From the NCBI GenBank assembly GCA_013298955.1, contig JAAFJT010000005.1, forward strand, positions 1 to 64,000: 64,000 bases of DNA. Reading direction: 5' to 3'. Each line of letters opens with the position of its first letter. Within the stretch, counting starts at the first letter, position 1. Position numbers and translations under genes: made by a program. Source of the DNA: Chitinophagales bacterium (GTDB lineage Bacteria; Bacteroidota; Bacteroidia; Chitinophagales; Saprospiraceae). The notes beneath the pieces were generated by a model. That model was not told the origin of the DNA, ran no database searches, and saw only the letters and a list, made by a program, of their open reading frames with translations. Positions 8,646 through 17,910 of the stretch are shown here, piece after piece.

Positions 8646-8884
8646 AAAATACTCAGCAATTTCCGCTTTTAAAAATGCCGATACAATTGGAACGCGGATG
8701 ACGCGGATTGGGCGGATTTGCACGGATTTTTTTCGATTCAATTGAAATTTTATTTTGAAAAAGCATAAAAAATTAAAGAAAATTTTGTATAAAAAAACAA
8801 ATCCGTGCAAATCCGCCCAATCCGCGTCATCCGCGTTCCAATTGTATCGACTTTTTCCAAAGCGGAAATTGCTGGAAAATACTT
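8646..8884. repeat. Family A inverted repeat (copy 1)
   Basis: A long inverted repeat. Its left arm runs to about 8733 and contains GGAACGCGGATGACGCGG. Its right arm, from about 8797, carries the complement ending in CCGCGTTCCAATTG. Outer flanks also pair imperfectly (AGCAATTTCCGCTTT on both sides). The spacer is A+T-rich. Similar copies occur at 12787, 43561 and 47563. Open frames through it only translate the repeat. Confidence 0.85.
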
Positions 8885-8942
8885 TTTCAGCGAAAAATTT
8901 CAGCGAAAATCAAGAACTTATGAAATAAAAAAAAACGGTTTT

Positions 8943-9608
8943 ATGATAAAAAAACAGGTAATTGAATTGCAAAATATCGCGCAACGATACGGTGAAAAAG
9001 AAGTTTTATCGAATATAAACCTTTCATTTTCAACGAATTGCATTACAGCCTTATTGGGCAAAAGTGGTAGTGGGAAATCTACTTTATTGCAATTAATCAA
9101 TGGTATGGTGAAACCATCTATTGGTAAAGTACGTGTTTTTGGGAACGATTTTGATTACACCAAAGCAGCGCAATTGCGTTTGCAAATGGGTTATGTCGTA
9201 CAACAAGTGGGTTTATTTCCGCATATGAATTTGTATGATAACATCTGTTTATTGGGCAAAATTACGAAAATGCCGTTGGAAAGCATTCAAAAACGGTTCG
9301 ATTTTTTGCTTAATATGGTGCAATTGCCTCATTCGTATATTCAAAAATATCCCTATGAACTTTCGGGTGGAGAGGCGCAAAGGGCAGGTTTATGTCGCGC
9401 TTTGTTTTTGAAACCGTCGATTTTATTGATGGATGAGCCGTTTGCAGCCTTAGATGCGGAGACGAAAAATAATATTTATCAATACTTTTTGTTGATTCAA
9501 AAAACGGAGCCTTGTACGGTTGTGCTGGTAACGCATGATTTGAAAGAAGCGGAGACGCTTGCAGGTGAATTGGTTTGGCTCGAAAATGGAAAAATCATTC
9601 AAAAATAA
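8943..9608 (+). CDS. ABC transporter ATPase, quaternary-amine type (OpuCA/EgtV-like)
   Basis: A 221-residue ABC ATPase. Walker A is GKSGSGKS (39-46), the Q-loop is near VVQQVG (85-90), the signature is LSGGE (140-144), Walker B is ILLMDEP (160-166), and the switch His is 198. It is shorter than ProV/OpuAA and lacks their CBS domains. I start at the ATG at 8943; longer frames only read through the repeat. The next gene, 7 bases on, is the matching binding-protein/permease, so this ATPase powers import of an osmoprotectant-like compound. Its place just after the egtB-egtD operon makes ergothioneine or a related betaine a reasonable cargo. Confidence 0.85.
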   Translation: MIKKQVIELQNIAQRYGEKEVLSNINLSFSTNCITALLGKSGSGKSTLLQLINGMVKPSIGKVRVFGNDFDYTKAAQLRLQMGYVVQQVGLFPHMNLYDNICLLGKITKMPLESIQKRFDFLLNMVQLPHSYIQKYPYELSGGEAQRAGLCRALFLKPSILLMDEPFAALDAETKNNIYQYFLLIQKTEPCTVVLVTHDLKEAETLAGELVWLENGKIIQK

Positions 9609-9615
9609 AAATGGT

Positions 9616-11094
9616 ATGAAAAAATATTTAATTTGTATTCTATTGATTTTCAAAATAATTTTGCCTATAATGGCGCAAACGACCTTGAAAGTAGGTACAA
9701 AACATTCTAATGAATCCTATATTTTAGGAGAAATAGTTGCGCAGATTTTGGAAGATGGCGGGTTTAAAATCGAACGAAAATTTAATTTAGGCGGTACGGC
9801 TATCAGTTTTGAGGCATTGAAAAAGGGTTCGATTGATGTTTATCCAGAATATTCTGGGACGATTGCCGCCGAAATTTTAAAACAAAAAAGTACCAACCTT
9901 GATTCATTGAACCAAAAGTTGAAAACCCAATTTCAACTTGAAATATCAGCCCCCTTTGGTTTCAACAACACGTATGCACTCGCCTTGTCACCCGATTTAG
10001 CTCGAAAATATCCGCTTAAAACGATTACCGATTTGGCGGCGCATCCCGAATGGCGGGCTGGATTGAGTTATGAATTTTTGAAACGCGAAGATGGTTGGGG
10101 CAATTTGTCAAAAGCGTATCAACTGACTTTAAAAGCGACTGGATTGGAACATGGTATTGCGTATCAAGCACTTATGAATCACGAAATTGAGTTAACGGAT
10201 GCTTATTCAACGGATGGTGAAATTGCAAAATATGGTTTTACGCTGTTGGAAGATAATTTGCATTTTTTCCCGAAATACGAAGCCTTAGCTTTGTATCGGA
10301 GCGCGTTGCCCGAAAAAGCCAAAAATTTGTTGGAAAAGTTGGGGCATACCCTCAACGATACGACGATGCAACGCCTCAATTCATTAGCGTTATTTGAAAA
10401 ACAAACGCATCAAAAAATTGCGCAAGATTTTTTAGCCGCTCAAAAAATGATTCAAAATAAACCCGTTGAATCCATTTCTACGATGCAAGATATTCTGAAT
10501 CATATTTTTACACATTTAAAATTAACGTTATTATCTTTGATAGCCGCCATTTTGGTAGCCGTTCCTTTTGGGATTTTACTGCATCGATTTCCCCGATTTT
10601 CCAAACCCCTGTTGTATTTGACGGGCATTTTGCAAACGATTCCGTCCATCGCATTGCTCGCTTTGATGATACCTTTTTTAGGCATTGGCGTTTTGCCCGC
10701 GATTGTCGCGCTGTTTTTATACGCCCTTTTGCCGATTTTGCGCAATACGGTGATTGGTTTTAGCTCCATTGACCCAACTTTGAAAAAAATTGCGACCGCG
10801 ATTGGACTCAATCCCTTACAAAAATTGTGGCATGTTGAGTTGCCTTTGGCAATGCCGATGATTTTAACGGGGATTCGCACTGCCGCCGTCATCAATGTCG
10901 GTACGGCAACCTTGGCAGCTTTTATTGGCGCGGGCGGATTGGGTGAATTTATCGTGACAGGTTTGGCATTGAATCAGACGGAGTTGATTTTACGCGGCGC
11001 AATACCGTCTGCGTTATTGGCGATTGGCATCGAATTATGTTTTGAAATCATCGATAAATTATTGATTCCTAAGCATTTAAGACAAAAAATATAA
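9616..11094 (+). CDS. Fused substrate-binding protein and permease, OpuC/EgtU-like
   Basis: A 492-residue fusion. Residues 1-20 are a signal peptide ending near IMAQ. Residues 22-290 form an OpuC-type binding domain (VGTKHSNESYILGEI, FNLGGTAISFEAL, IDVYPEYSGT, LTDAYSTDGEI). From about 300 come five or six membrane segments with the permease coupling loop AIGLNPLQKLWHVELPLAMP. It pairs with the preceding ATPase to form a complete importer for choline, betaine, carnitine or ergothioneine-like ligands. As I recall, the known ergothioneine importer EgtU is also a fusion, but with the permease first; here the binding domain comes first. Start is the ATG at 9616, which gives a clean signal peptide. 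Confidence 0.87.
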   Translation: MKKYLICILLIFKIILPIMAQTTLKVGTKHSNESYILGEIVAQILEDGGFKIERKFNLGGTAISFEALKKGSIDVYPEYSGTIAAEILKQKSTNLDSLNQKLKTQFQLEISAPFGFNNTYALALSPDLARKYPLKTITDLAAHPEWRAGLSYEFLKREDGWGNLSKAYQLTLKATGLEHGIAYQALMNHEIELTDAYSTDGEIAKYGFTLLEDNLHFFPKYEALALYRSALPEKAKNLLEKLGHTLNDTTMQRLNSLALFEKQTHQKIAQDFLAAQKMIQNKPVESISTMQDILNHIFTHLKLTLLSLIAAILVAVPFGILLHRFPRFSKPLLYLTGILQTIPSIALLALMIPFLGIGVLPAIVALFLYALLPILRNTVIGFSSIDPTLKKIATAIGLNPLQKLWHVELPLAMPMILTGIRTAAVINVGTATLAAFIGAGGLGEFIVTGLALNQTELILRGAIPSALLAIGIELCFEIIDKLLIPKHLRQKI

Positions 11095-11129
11095 AGTTAT
11101 AGCATCCCGAATGTACGGTTTGAATCTCG

Positions 11130-11251
11130 CACCTCTTCATTTTACAATCAAGAAGGAAGGAATTGTAGGAATAAGTAGTTGAAATAAAAGAATCGCCCAA
11201 TTCGAGTCATCCGCGTTCCAATTGTATCCTACCATTCCTCCCTTCTTGATT
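11130..11251. repeat. Composite inverted repeat between convergent genes
   Basis: An AATCAAGAAGGAAGGAATTG segment near 11149 pairs with a CCATTCCTCCCTTCTTGATT segment near 11231-11250. Between them lies a single half of the family A repeat (about 11191-11229, ending CCGCGTTCCAATTGTATCC). It separates the transporter gene from the convergent haloperoxidase-like gene and may end both transcripts. Confidence 0.6.
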
Positions 11252-12640
11252 CTATTTTTTAAAGGGCAACTGACTGACGCGCCGCCCAACAATATACCCT
11301 AAACGCAAGCCTTCTTCACAATCTTGCCGCGTATGCACGCCTAATGGTATCCGCGAATATGCATTTTCAACCGCCATATCATAAAAGGACTCAAAAGTAC
11401 GCGGGCGACTGCCCTCAAAATCGGTACGCCCTTCATGGCATCTATCGGTCAAGGTGTAATTGCTACCGAATACGCTGACCAAAGCTTCCGCCGCCGCCGC
11501 GCCAAACGTTGAATGTCCAGACGGATAGCCCGGAAATGGTGGCGTACTGCCCAAGAAATTATTGGTCGTCAAAGTCATAATATTCCAAGTTGGATTAATA
11601 TTTTTGGCAATATACGTAACAGGACGTTCCAAATTGTAATAAAATTTCGAGTGCCAACACGCCACAGACGCATCATTTAACGCCAAACCCACTTTTGCAG
11701 CCGCAAAAACAGCCGTTTCTAAATTGATTTTATCTTTGGACAACACTTGATTTAAAATCGCTACCCATCGAGACGGCGGTGAAAACGTAAATCCTAACAC
11801 ATCATCACTCCAAAATTCTGCAATCCACCGTCCTTCACTCGTTTGAGGTGCAGTCGTGCTATACACTTCCAACATCTGCGTATAATAAGGTGAATTTTTG
11901 TCTTCCGAATATGCCAAAGGTGGGCGCGCCGTTTTTTCGGCATCCTTCAACGCAAACATTCGCCCACCGCCCCAGTACGGAAACATCGCCGCTTGATTGC
12001 CCGGAGCCGTTACTTTCCACTTGCCCTGTCCAACAGGCGGCGTGTAATTGCTGGGTCTTGGATTTAAATATTTGTCATGCGTAACGGTATCGGTTGCCGA
12101 AAAAGCATACACCGCTTCCGCAACCCGCTTGCCATAATCTTCGGAACGAGTGGTCACCTCTGCCGAAAGTCCTACGCGTAATTGGTTGCTAAGAGAGGTT
12201 TCCAACGTCGCAATTTTGAATAAATCGGTTGGTTGCACATTGGCAAAAAACTTTTTAAACATCGTCGCATACACCGCATTGACCACCAAAGGCCAATTAT
12301 AAGTTGCGCCATTTTCCGCACTTGGCAACCGTAAGGCAGGATGCAAATTCGCAAGCGATTGATAATCAGGCATTCCTGCAACACAACTTTCATACGCCGC
12401 CCAACCCATGTAGCCCAAAGCGCGTGCCGCAGGACAAGGGCGATAGACCGTCGCATATCGTTCGACATCTAAAAAAAGATTATTCCATTGCTGCACCACT
12501 TTGGAATCGAAGCTTTTCACGACCTGAGCTGCGGGCGGGGTTGGAGTCTGGACTTCGGGTTTACACGCAGAGAATAACAAAATGAGCATCAAGCTACAAG
12601 TCGCTAATGCGGAAGCATAGGATTGTTTTTTTAACATCAT
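11252..12640 (-). CDS. Vanadium-dependent haloperoxidase-like lipoprotein (PAP2 fold)
   Basis: A 462-residue predicted lipoprotein (signal peptide with LLFSAC, so Cys26 would be lipidated). The C-terminal half has the three motifs of the vanadium haloperoxidase/acid phosphatase family: HSKFYYNLERPVTYI (Lys and Arg-Pro), YPSGHSTFGAAAAEAL and YSRIPLGVHTRQD with the active-site His. Members either oxidise halides with peroxide using vanadate or act as phosphatases. Bacteroidota have many copies of unknown specificity. It is exported and anchored at the cell envelope. It converges on the transporter gene and has no obvious operon partner. Confidence 0.85.
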   Translation of the reverse strand: MMLKKQSYASALATCSLMLILLFSACKPEVQTPTPPAAQVVKSFDSKVVQQWNNLFLDVERYATVYRPCPAARALGYMGWAAYESCVAGMPDYQSLANLHPALRLPSAENGATYNWPLVVNAVYATMFKKFFANVQPTDLFKIATLETSLSNQLRVGLSAEVTTRSEDYGKRVAEAVYAFSATDTVTHDKYLNPRPSNYTPPVGQGKWKVTAPGNQAAMFPYWGGGRMFALKDAEKTARPPLAYSEDKNSPYYTQMLEVYSTTAPQTSEGRWIAEFWSDDVLGFTFSPPSRWVAILNQVLSKDKINLETAVFAAAKVGLALNDASVACWHSKFYYNLERPVTYIAKNINPTWNIMTLTTNNFLGSTPPFPGYPSGHSTFGAAAAEALVSVFGSNYTLTDRCHEGRTDFEGSRPRTFESFYDMAVENAYSRIPLGVHTRQDCEEGLRLGYIVGRRVSQLPFKK

Positions 12641-13013
12641 GGGTTCTAATGTTTGTTGAAATATTGCCTCAACTTTAAGTTTTAAAAATCGAGTTTTGGC
12701 TCAAAATATTGTTAAATATTGCAAAAATATAGCATTTTTATATTTGCGACAATACCATATTTAAGGTGTTTTGGAAAATAAAGGATAATTGGAACGCGGA
12801 TGACGCAGATTGAGCGGATTCGCACGGATTTTTCTTTGAATATTGCTTGAATTGTGAACAAACATATAAAAAAATCCGCGCTCATCCGCCTAATCCGTGT
12901 CATCCGCGTTCCAATTGTATCGCACTGATATTTTTTAGGCATACTATTTCAAAAAAAAACGTACTATTGCAAATCTTTTTAAGTTTTTACAAACTGTATT
13001 AAAACCAATTCTA
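12641..13013. repeat. Divergent intergenic region with family A repeat (copy 2)
   Basis: Family A inverted repeat at 12787-12916: left arm from AATTGGAACGCGGATGAC, right arm ending CATCCGCGTTCCAATT, with a central A+T-rich spacer. The arms have drifted from copy 1 at several positions. This copy lies between divergent genes, unlike most others. The rest of the stretch is A+T-rich with no convincing gene. Confidence 0.8.
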
Positions 13014-14129
13014 ATGAATCGTTTGACTCCTTTTTCCCGACTTTTATTGACAGTCGGTATTGTTTTGGGTGTTTTTTTTGCTTTTAAGAAAATTGCCCCG
13101 AAGCTCGGTTTTGGCAAAAAAACAGAGCTAACGACCAAAGAAGCGGCAAGTGCTACCGCAAATGATGCCACTGCTGCCGTTCAAACGGCGAATCAAGGCG
13201 CAAATCCTGCTCCGAAAACGGGGACTAATCCTGCGCCACCCGCAGCAGCACCTGCCACAACACCTGTAACCCCCACTTCAGCCAATAAACCGGTCGCACC
13301 GCCCGCGAATACAGGGGCGCGTCCAAAATTTATTTACAACAACCCGACTCCCGAAAATGGTAAATTGAAAGGGGTCGTGGAATTGGGTGCGAGTGGTTTT
13401 AACTCCTTCATTATCAATGTGGATGCGCAAAAAAATTGGGAATTGAAAAAAGCGGATTTTGGTGCCAGTCTCGTCTATGATAAATTGACGAATGATACGG
13501 AAATCAAATCAAAGTTGGTGGAGTACATTACAGGGATGACCGATTATGGGGTGCTGCCGAAAAATGTGCATTTTGTTATCAGTTCGGGGGCGCAAAAAGT
13601 GCCAATGACCGCTAAAATCATTGAATTATTGAAACAACGCGGTTTTTACGTCAATACCGTGACCGCAGAATCGGAAGGCAAGTTGGGTGCGAAATGTGCT
13701 TTACCCAAAACTTATGAAGGCAATGGTTTTGTCGTAGATATTGGTTCGGGCAATACCAAAATTACTTGGTCGGACAAAGGTGCGGTGACGAGTTTGGAAA
13801 GTTTCGGCGCGAAATATTTTCAAGATGGTAAAACGGATACGGATGTTTACGCCGATGTGAAAACAAAAGCAGCAAAAGTGCCTGCGGGTAAACGCGAAAC
13901 TTGTTTTATCATTGGCGGTGTTCCATTTGAATTGGCGCAACAAGTCCGTCAAGGCAAAGAGCGTTACACCGTGTTGAATGCAGCAACCGCTTACAATTCG
14001 GATAAAGCGAAAACCAAAAGTGGTATCAATATTTACAAAGCCGTGAGCGATGCAACGGGCTGTAAAGAATTTGTATTTGATTGGGATGCGAATTTCACGA
14101 TAGGCTTTTTGTTAGGCTTGAATTATTAA
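13014..14129 (+). CDS. Membrane-anchored actin-fold (Ppx/GppA-like) protein
   Basis: A 371-residue protein. Residues 8-26 form one membrane segment. Residues 35-105 are a low-complexity Ala/Pro/Thr linker. From about 115 is a globular domain resembling the ASKHA/Ppx-GppA fold: GVVELGASGFNSFIINV looks like the first phosphate loop (compare DIGSNSFHLVI in exopolyphosphatases), and FVVDIGSGNTKITW looks like the second. Such folds bind ATP or polyphosphate. The first loop replaces the usual Asp with Glu, so catalysis is uncertain. It is probably an inner-membrane protein with the domain outside the cytoplasm. I recognise no specific family and it has no operon partner. Confidence 0.6.
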   Translation: MNRLTPFSRLLLTVGIVLGVFFAFKKIAPKLGFGKKTELTTKEAASATANDATAAVQTANQGANPAPKTGTNPAPPAAAPATTPVTPTSANKPVAPPANTGARPKFIYNNPTPENGKLKGVVELGASGFNSFIINVDAQKNWELKKADFGASLVYDKLTNDTEIKSKLVEYITGMTDYGVLPKNVHFVISSGAQKVPMTAKIIELLKQRGFYVNTVTAESEGKLGAKCALPKTYEGNGFVVDIGSGNTKITWSDKGAVTSLESFGAKYFQDGKTDTDVYADVKTKAAKVPAGKRETCFIIGGVPFELAQQVRQGKERYTVLNAATAYNSDKAKTKSGINIYKAVSDATGCKEFVFDWDANFTIGFLLGLNY

Positions 14130-14139
14130 ACGATACGGG

Positions 14140-14225
14140 GTTTGAATTAGGTTTTTTTGGATTTGAAGGATTATTCGGATTTCAATCCGAATAATCCTTC
14201 AAATCCAAAAAAACCTAATTCAAAC
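14140..14225. terminator. 42-bp perfect palindrome between convergent genes
   Basis: Arms 14140-14181 and 14184-14225 pair perfectly with a two-base loop. The sequence starts GTTTGAATTAGG. It fills the gap between two convergent genes, ending 1 base before the stop codon of the minus-strand gene, so it can act as a bidirectional terminator. Confidence 0.7.
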
Positions 14226-14226
14226 A

Positions 14227-17200
14227 TTATTCTTTCCCGCCATCTAACACTTGTTGCCAAGATTTCAATTCTTCCCATTTGCCATCTGCTGCCATTTGGC
14301 TTTGGCGACCCCAAGTTTTAGGGTCATGAATCGAATATCTCGGTCCTGCCGCCGTTAAAATCGCTTGGATTTTTTCGATAGGCGTGGCAGCCAATTGTTC
14401 AAAAGTGATGATACCTGCGTCATTCAACAATTGTTCAATCTTCGGACCAATCCCTTCCACTAATTTCAAATCATCGCGTTGCCATTGTTTCAACGAATCC
14501 CAATCGCCGCGCATCGCAAAATTAGCTTGTTTCACCCAAGAATCAGGGTTCAACGTTGAATAACGAACTCCGCCTTTCGTCATCAATTCGCGCAAACGCG
14601 GTACGCCTGCCTCCATCAAATGCCGATACGTATAAATACCATTCATATTCAAATAATCCGCAACCCAATACCGAATCCCGAAAATTCGACCCAAATCATC
14701 GCGTTTGATGCCATCCGCTTTGATTTCCACCTTAACACCGCCATTCGTCGTGGTGGTTGTGGTCGTCGTCGTAGTGATTTTAGATTCCGTTACAGGCATA
14801 TCGCGTCCTGCAACCACTTCTTTGCGGGTTGCTTTTTGGCGCAATTCCGCATCGCTCGTACTTTCGACCAAATTCATCACGGGTTTTTCCGTTCTTTTTT
14901 CAATGACTAATTCCACTTGTCTATCCACAAACTTCTCTACCAATACGTCTCGCACCACAGGGCGTTCGACAATGCGCTCTTGCAATACAGGCACATTTTT
15001 CTCAATATGTCGTTCTTGAATTTGCGGCACTTCCCGTGTCAACGTAATTTCGCGCACCACAGGTTTGTTGACAATATTTTGTTTCAAATCCAATACTTCA
15101 TTCTCAACATTGATTTCCTTTCTAACAGGAACCATTTTATCCACCATAATCTCCATCAAAACAGGTTTTTCAGTAATGCGTTCTTGGATATTCGCCACTT
15201 GTTTTTGAACAGCAATTATATGGTCAACCGTTTTTGTCACAACATTATGTTTAACATTAGCAACTTCGTGCATAACAGGAATGGTTTTATTCACGATTAC
15301 TTCGTTCACCACTTCCTTAATCACCGCTTTTTCACGGCGAACAGGGATTTGACGTTCTACTTTTACCTCATTCATAACTTCCTTAATCACAGGCACTTCG
15401 CGGTTAAATGACACCGTTCTATCCACTTTTACCTCATTCGCCACCTCTTTGATAACAGGCACTTCGCGGTTAAACGAAATGGTTTTATCCACTTTCACAT
15501 CATTATAAACTTCTTTAATCACAGGCACTTCGCGGCGCAACTCAATGATGCGTTCCACAGGCACATCCTTCACCACTTCTTTAATCAATTGAACAGGGCG
15601 TTCTACCATCACTTCTTTGAAAGATGGGACTAATTTTTCCACTTTCACCTCTGTCACCACCGCTTTTGGTACTTCGATTTCGACTTTGATAGGCACTTCT
15701 TTGACCTTTTCCGTCAAAACGAGTACTTCTTTTTTCAACTCAACTGTATGATTCACAGGGATTTCCTTCTCTGTTACAATCGTATAGTTCACTTTTTTAT
15801 CATTCATTTTCTGTTGAAGCACAGGCACTTGTCTTTCGACAAACTCTTCTTTAATTTTCGCCACATCGCGTTTCAACGTAATCGTGCGTTCTACAGGCAC
15901 TGTTTTTTCAACCACTGTATCATGATTGACTTTTTTCTCCACAATCGTTTGCTTCATCACAGGCACTTCCACCTCAATAATGATTTCGCGCTCGACTTTT
16001 TTCTCGACGATTTTCTCTTTGATAACCGCCACTTCTTTATAAATAATGACTTCGCGCTCGACAGGGCGTTCCACAACCTTATATTTAATGACGGGAACAT
16101 CTTTGTAAATAATCACTTCGCGCTCGACAGGGCGTTCCACGATTTTTTCCTTGATGATTTCGACGCGTTTTTCCACAATTTTCTCCACAATCACAGGCAC
16201 TTCGCGTTCAATAATCACTTCGCGGCGCACAGGGATTTCTTTTTCAACAATGACTTCATACACCACTTGTTTTTCAACCACTTTTTCGCGCACGATAGGC
16301 ACTTGCATTTCCACGATTTTCTCCGTGTAATTCGCCACTTCTCTATTCAACACAATCTCTTTATGGACAGGACGTTCCACCATTTTTTGCGTTACAAGCG
16401 GTCTATCCACAAACACCTCTTTCAGGGTTGGAACCATTCGTTCAACCGTGATTTCACGCGTTGTTGGGACGCGTTTTTCATTCAAAACCTCCACCACCAC
16501 TGGTTTTTCAATCGTTTTATGATTGATAACCGCTTTTTCGATGGTAAAAATCACTTCGCGTTGAACAGGCTTTTCAATCGCTTTTTGGGTAATCACAGGT
16601 TTTTCAACGGTAAAAGTCACCTCATGCGGCACCGATTTTTCAATCGCACGGCGCGTAATCACAGGTTTTTCCACTGTAAACACCACTTCATGTGGAACCG
16701 TTTTTTCAATCGCTTTTTCCCGAATCATCGGTTTTTCGTGCATCACAGTTACCTCATGTTGCACTTCTTTTTCGACGATTTTTTGATTGATGATGGGTTT
16801 TTCACGGGTCAATTCAATGTTGTGATGTACAGGGCGTTCCACGATTTTCTCCGTAATGACCGGTTTTTCAACCTCTAAAACGATAAGATGCGGCACTTGT
16901 TTTTCAACCACCTTTTGCTGAATCAATGGAACGCGTTTTTCAACCGTTTGCGTATTGATAACAGCCACATGTTTGGTCAAATTAAACGTGTGCGTAACGG
17001 GTTTTTCAACCACTTTTTGCACAATATCCGCCACTTCATGCACGATATTCATTTGAATCGGCATTTTTCGGGCTTCATTGACAAATTTAGTTTGAACCGC
17101 CATTTTGGATTCTTCTCCCGGAAAATAACGCTCGTCTATGACTTTGCCATCACGCCAAATGCGTCGAATCACTTCGTTCATGACGAAATTCGACCCATCT

Positions 17201-17463
17201 TTCATTTTCAAATCAAAGGTAAATTCGGAATGACTCACCTCATTGCCCATCGAATGACTGTGCAACGTGATTTTGTTAATGCGGTCAACGCCCATCATAA
17301 ACTCCCGATTGCGCCGAATTTTTTCGGCTTTGTTCAAGGTCATATCCGCCACCGTCGAGTAAGATTTGACATCATCAGCGAAAAAGCGTTCGACCGCTTC
17401 GACCAATTTCCCCTCCTGAACCAATAAGTCCAGTTCCACTAATTTTACATTGGTTTCAATCAT
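14227..17463 (-). CDS. SnoaL / charged-repeat / helix-hairpin-helix protein
   Basis: A 1078-residue protein with three parts. Residues 1-125 resemble a SnoaL/NTF2-like cone (VERFFADDVKSYSTVADM, then IRRIWRDGKVIDERYFPG). Residues of roughly 126-885 are about 60 degenerate units of 11-13 residues alternating Val/Ile with Glu/Lys/Arg and Pro (for example VEKIVEKRVEIIKEKIVERP). A run of ten threonines follows near residue 895. The last 160 residues form a helix-hairpin-helix pair (LKLVEGIGPKIEQLLNDAGI, then GPRYSIHDPKTWGRQ), a module also attached to ribosomal proteins in this phylum. There is no signal peptide. The repeats recall alveolin and articulin cytoskeletal proteins; a structural role is a guess. 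Confidence 0.75.
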   Translation of the reverse strand: MIETNVKLVELDLLVQEGKLVEAVERFFADDVKSYSTVADMTLNKAEKIRRNREFMMGVDRINKITLHSHSMGNEVSHSEFTFDLKMKDGSNFVMNEVIRRIWRDGKVIDERYFPGEESKMAVQTKFVNEARKMPIQMNIVHEVADIVQKVVEKPVTHTFNLTKHVAVINTQTVEKRVPLIQQKVVEKQVPHLIVLEVEKPVITEKIVERPVHHNIELTREKPIINQKIVEKEVQHEVTVMHEKPMIREKAIEKTVPHEVVFTVEKPVITRRAIEKSVPHEVTFTVEKPVITQKAIEKPVQREVIFTIEKAVINHKTIEKPVVVEVLNEKRVPTTREITVERMVPTLKEVFVDRPLVTQKMVERPVHKEIVLNREVANYTEKIVEMQVPIVREKVVEKQVVYEVIVEKEIPVRREVIIEREVPVIVEKIVEKRVEIIKEKIVERPVEREVIIYKDVPVIKYKVVERPVEREVIIYKEVAVIKEKIVEKKVEREIIIEVEVPVMKQTIVEKKVNHDTVVEKTVPVERTITLKRDVAKIKEEFVERQVPVLQQKMNDKKVNYTIVTEKEIPVNHTVELKKEVLVLTEKVKEVPIKVEIEVPKAVVTEVKVEKLVPSFKEVMVERPVQLIKEVVKDVPVERIIELRREVPVIKEVYNDVKVDKTISFNREVPVIKEVANEVKVDRTVSFNREVPVIKEVMNEVKVERQIPVRREKAVIKEVVNEVIVNKTIPVMHEVANVKHNVVTKTVDHIIAVQKQVANIQERITEKPVLMEIMVDKMVPVRKEINVENEVLDLKQNIVNKPVVREITLTREVPQIQERHIEKNVPVLQERIVERPVVRDVLVEKFVDRQVELVIEKRTEKPVMNLVESTSDAELRQKATRKEVVAGRDMPVTESKITTTTTTTTTTNGGVKVEIKADGIKRDDLGRIFGIRYWVADYLNMNGIYTYRHLMEAGVPRLRELMTKGGVRYSTLNPDSWVKQANFAMRGDWDSLKQWQRDDLKLVEGIGPKIEQLLNDAGIITFEQLAATPIEKIQAILTAAGPRYSIHDPKTWGRQSQMAADGKWEELKSWQQVLDGGKE

Positions 17464-17910
17464 AATGGTTTGTTTTTTAATAACAAAAAGTTTTGGTTAA
17501 AAAAGTTCACAACGGTTTTTCGCGCCCGTTAAGAATCCTTTTTGGCGGATAACGCCTTGTTTTGAAATGGTTTATATTTATAATTCGACTCTATTTTAAA
17601 TTGGATTCGTACCAATTTTGGGGCAATATAGGTTAATGCAAAGGAGAATTACTAATTTTTTTTCATAAAAAAACATACATTTTTATTGTTCATAAAAATT
17701 TTGAAAATATCAATTGTTATTTTTTGTTTTTACATACAAAAAATAAAATTCTGTTAACAATATATAGCCGTTTGAAATATAAAAGCAATGTGTTTTATTA
17801 CATTTTATAAATTTGGTTTCTAAAAATACAAAGTTTGCGCATGTTATGTTATAAAATCAAACAAAATTTGATTTTTATAATTAAAAAATTTCAAGCAAAA
17901 AACAAACCGT

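Noticed and set aside
8542-8942. Open frames across the family A repeat, including an N-terminal extension of the ABC ATPase
   Set aside because: The same peptide (IRPIRVIRVPI) arises from every family A copy on either strand (also near 12.8 and 43.6 kb), so it is translated repeat, not protein.
14620-17427. Several long plus-strand open frames opposite the charged-repeat gene
   Set aside because: They are rich in His, Phe and Asn, mirror the repeat codons of the minus-strand gene and have no independent domains or promoters.
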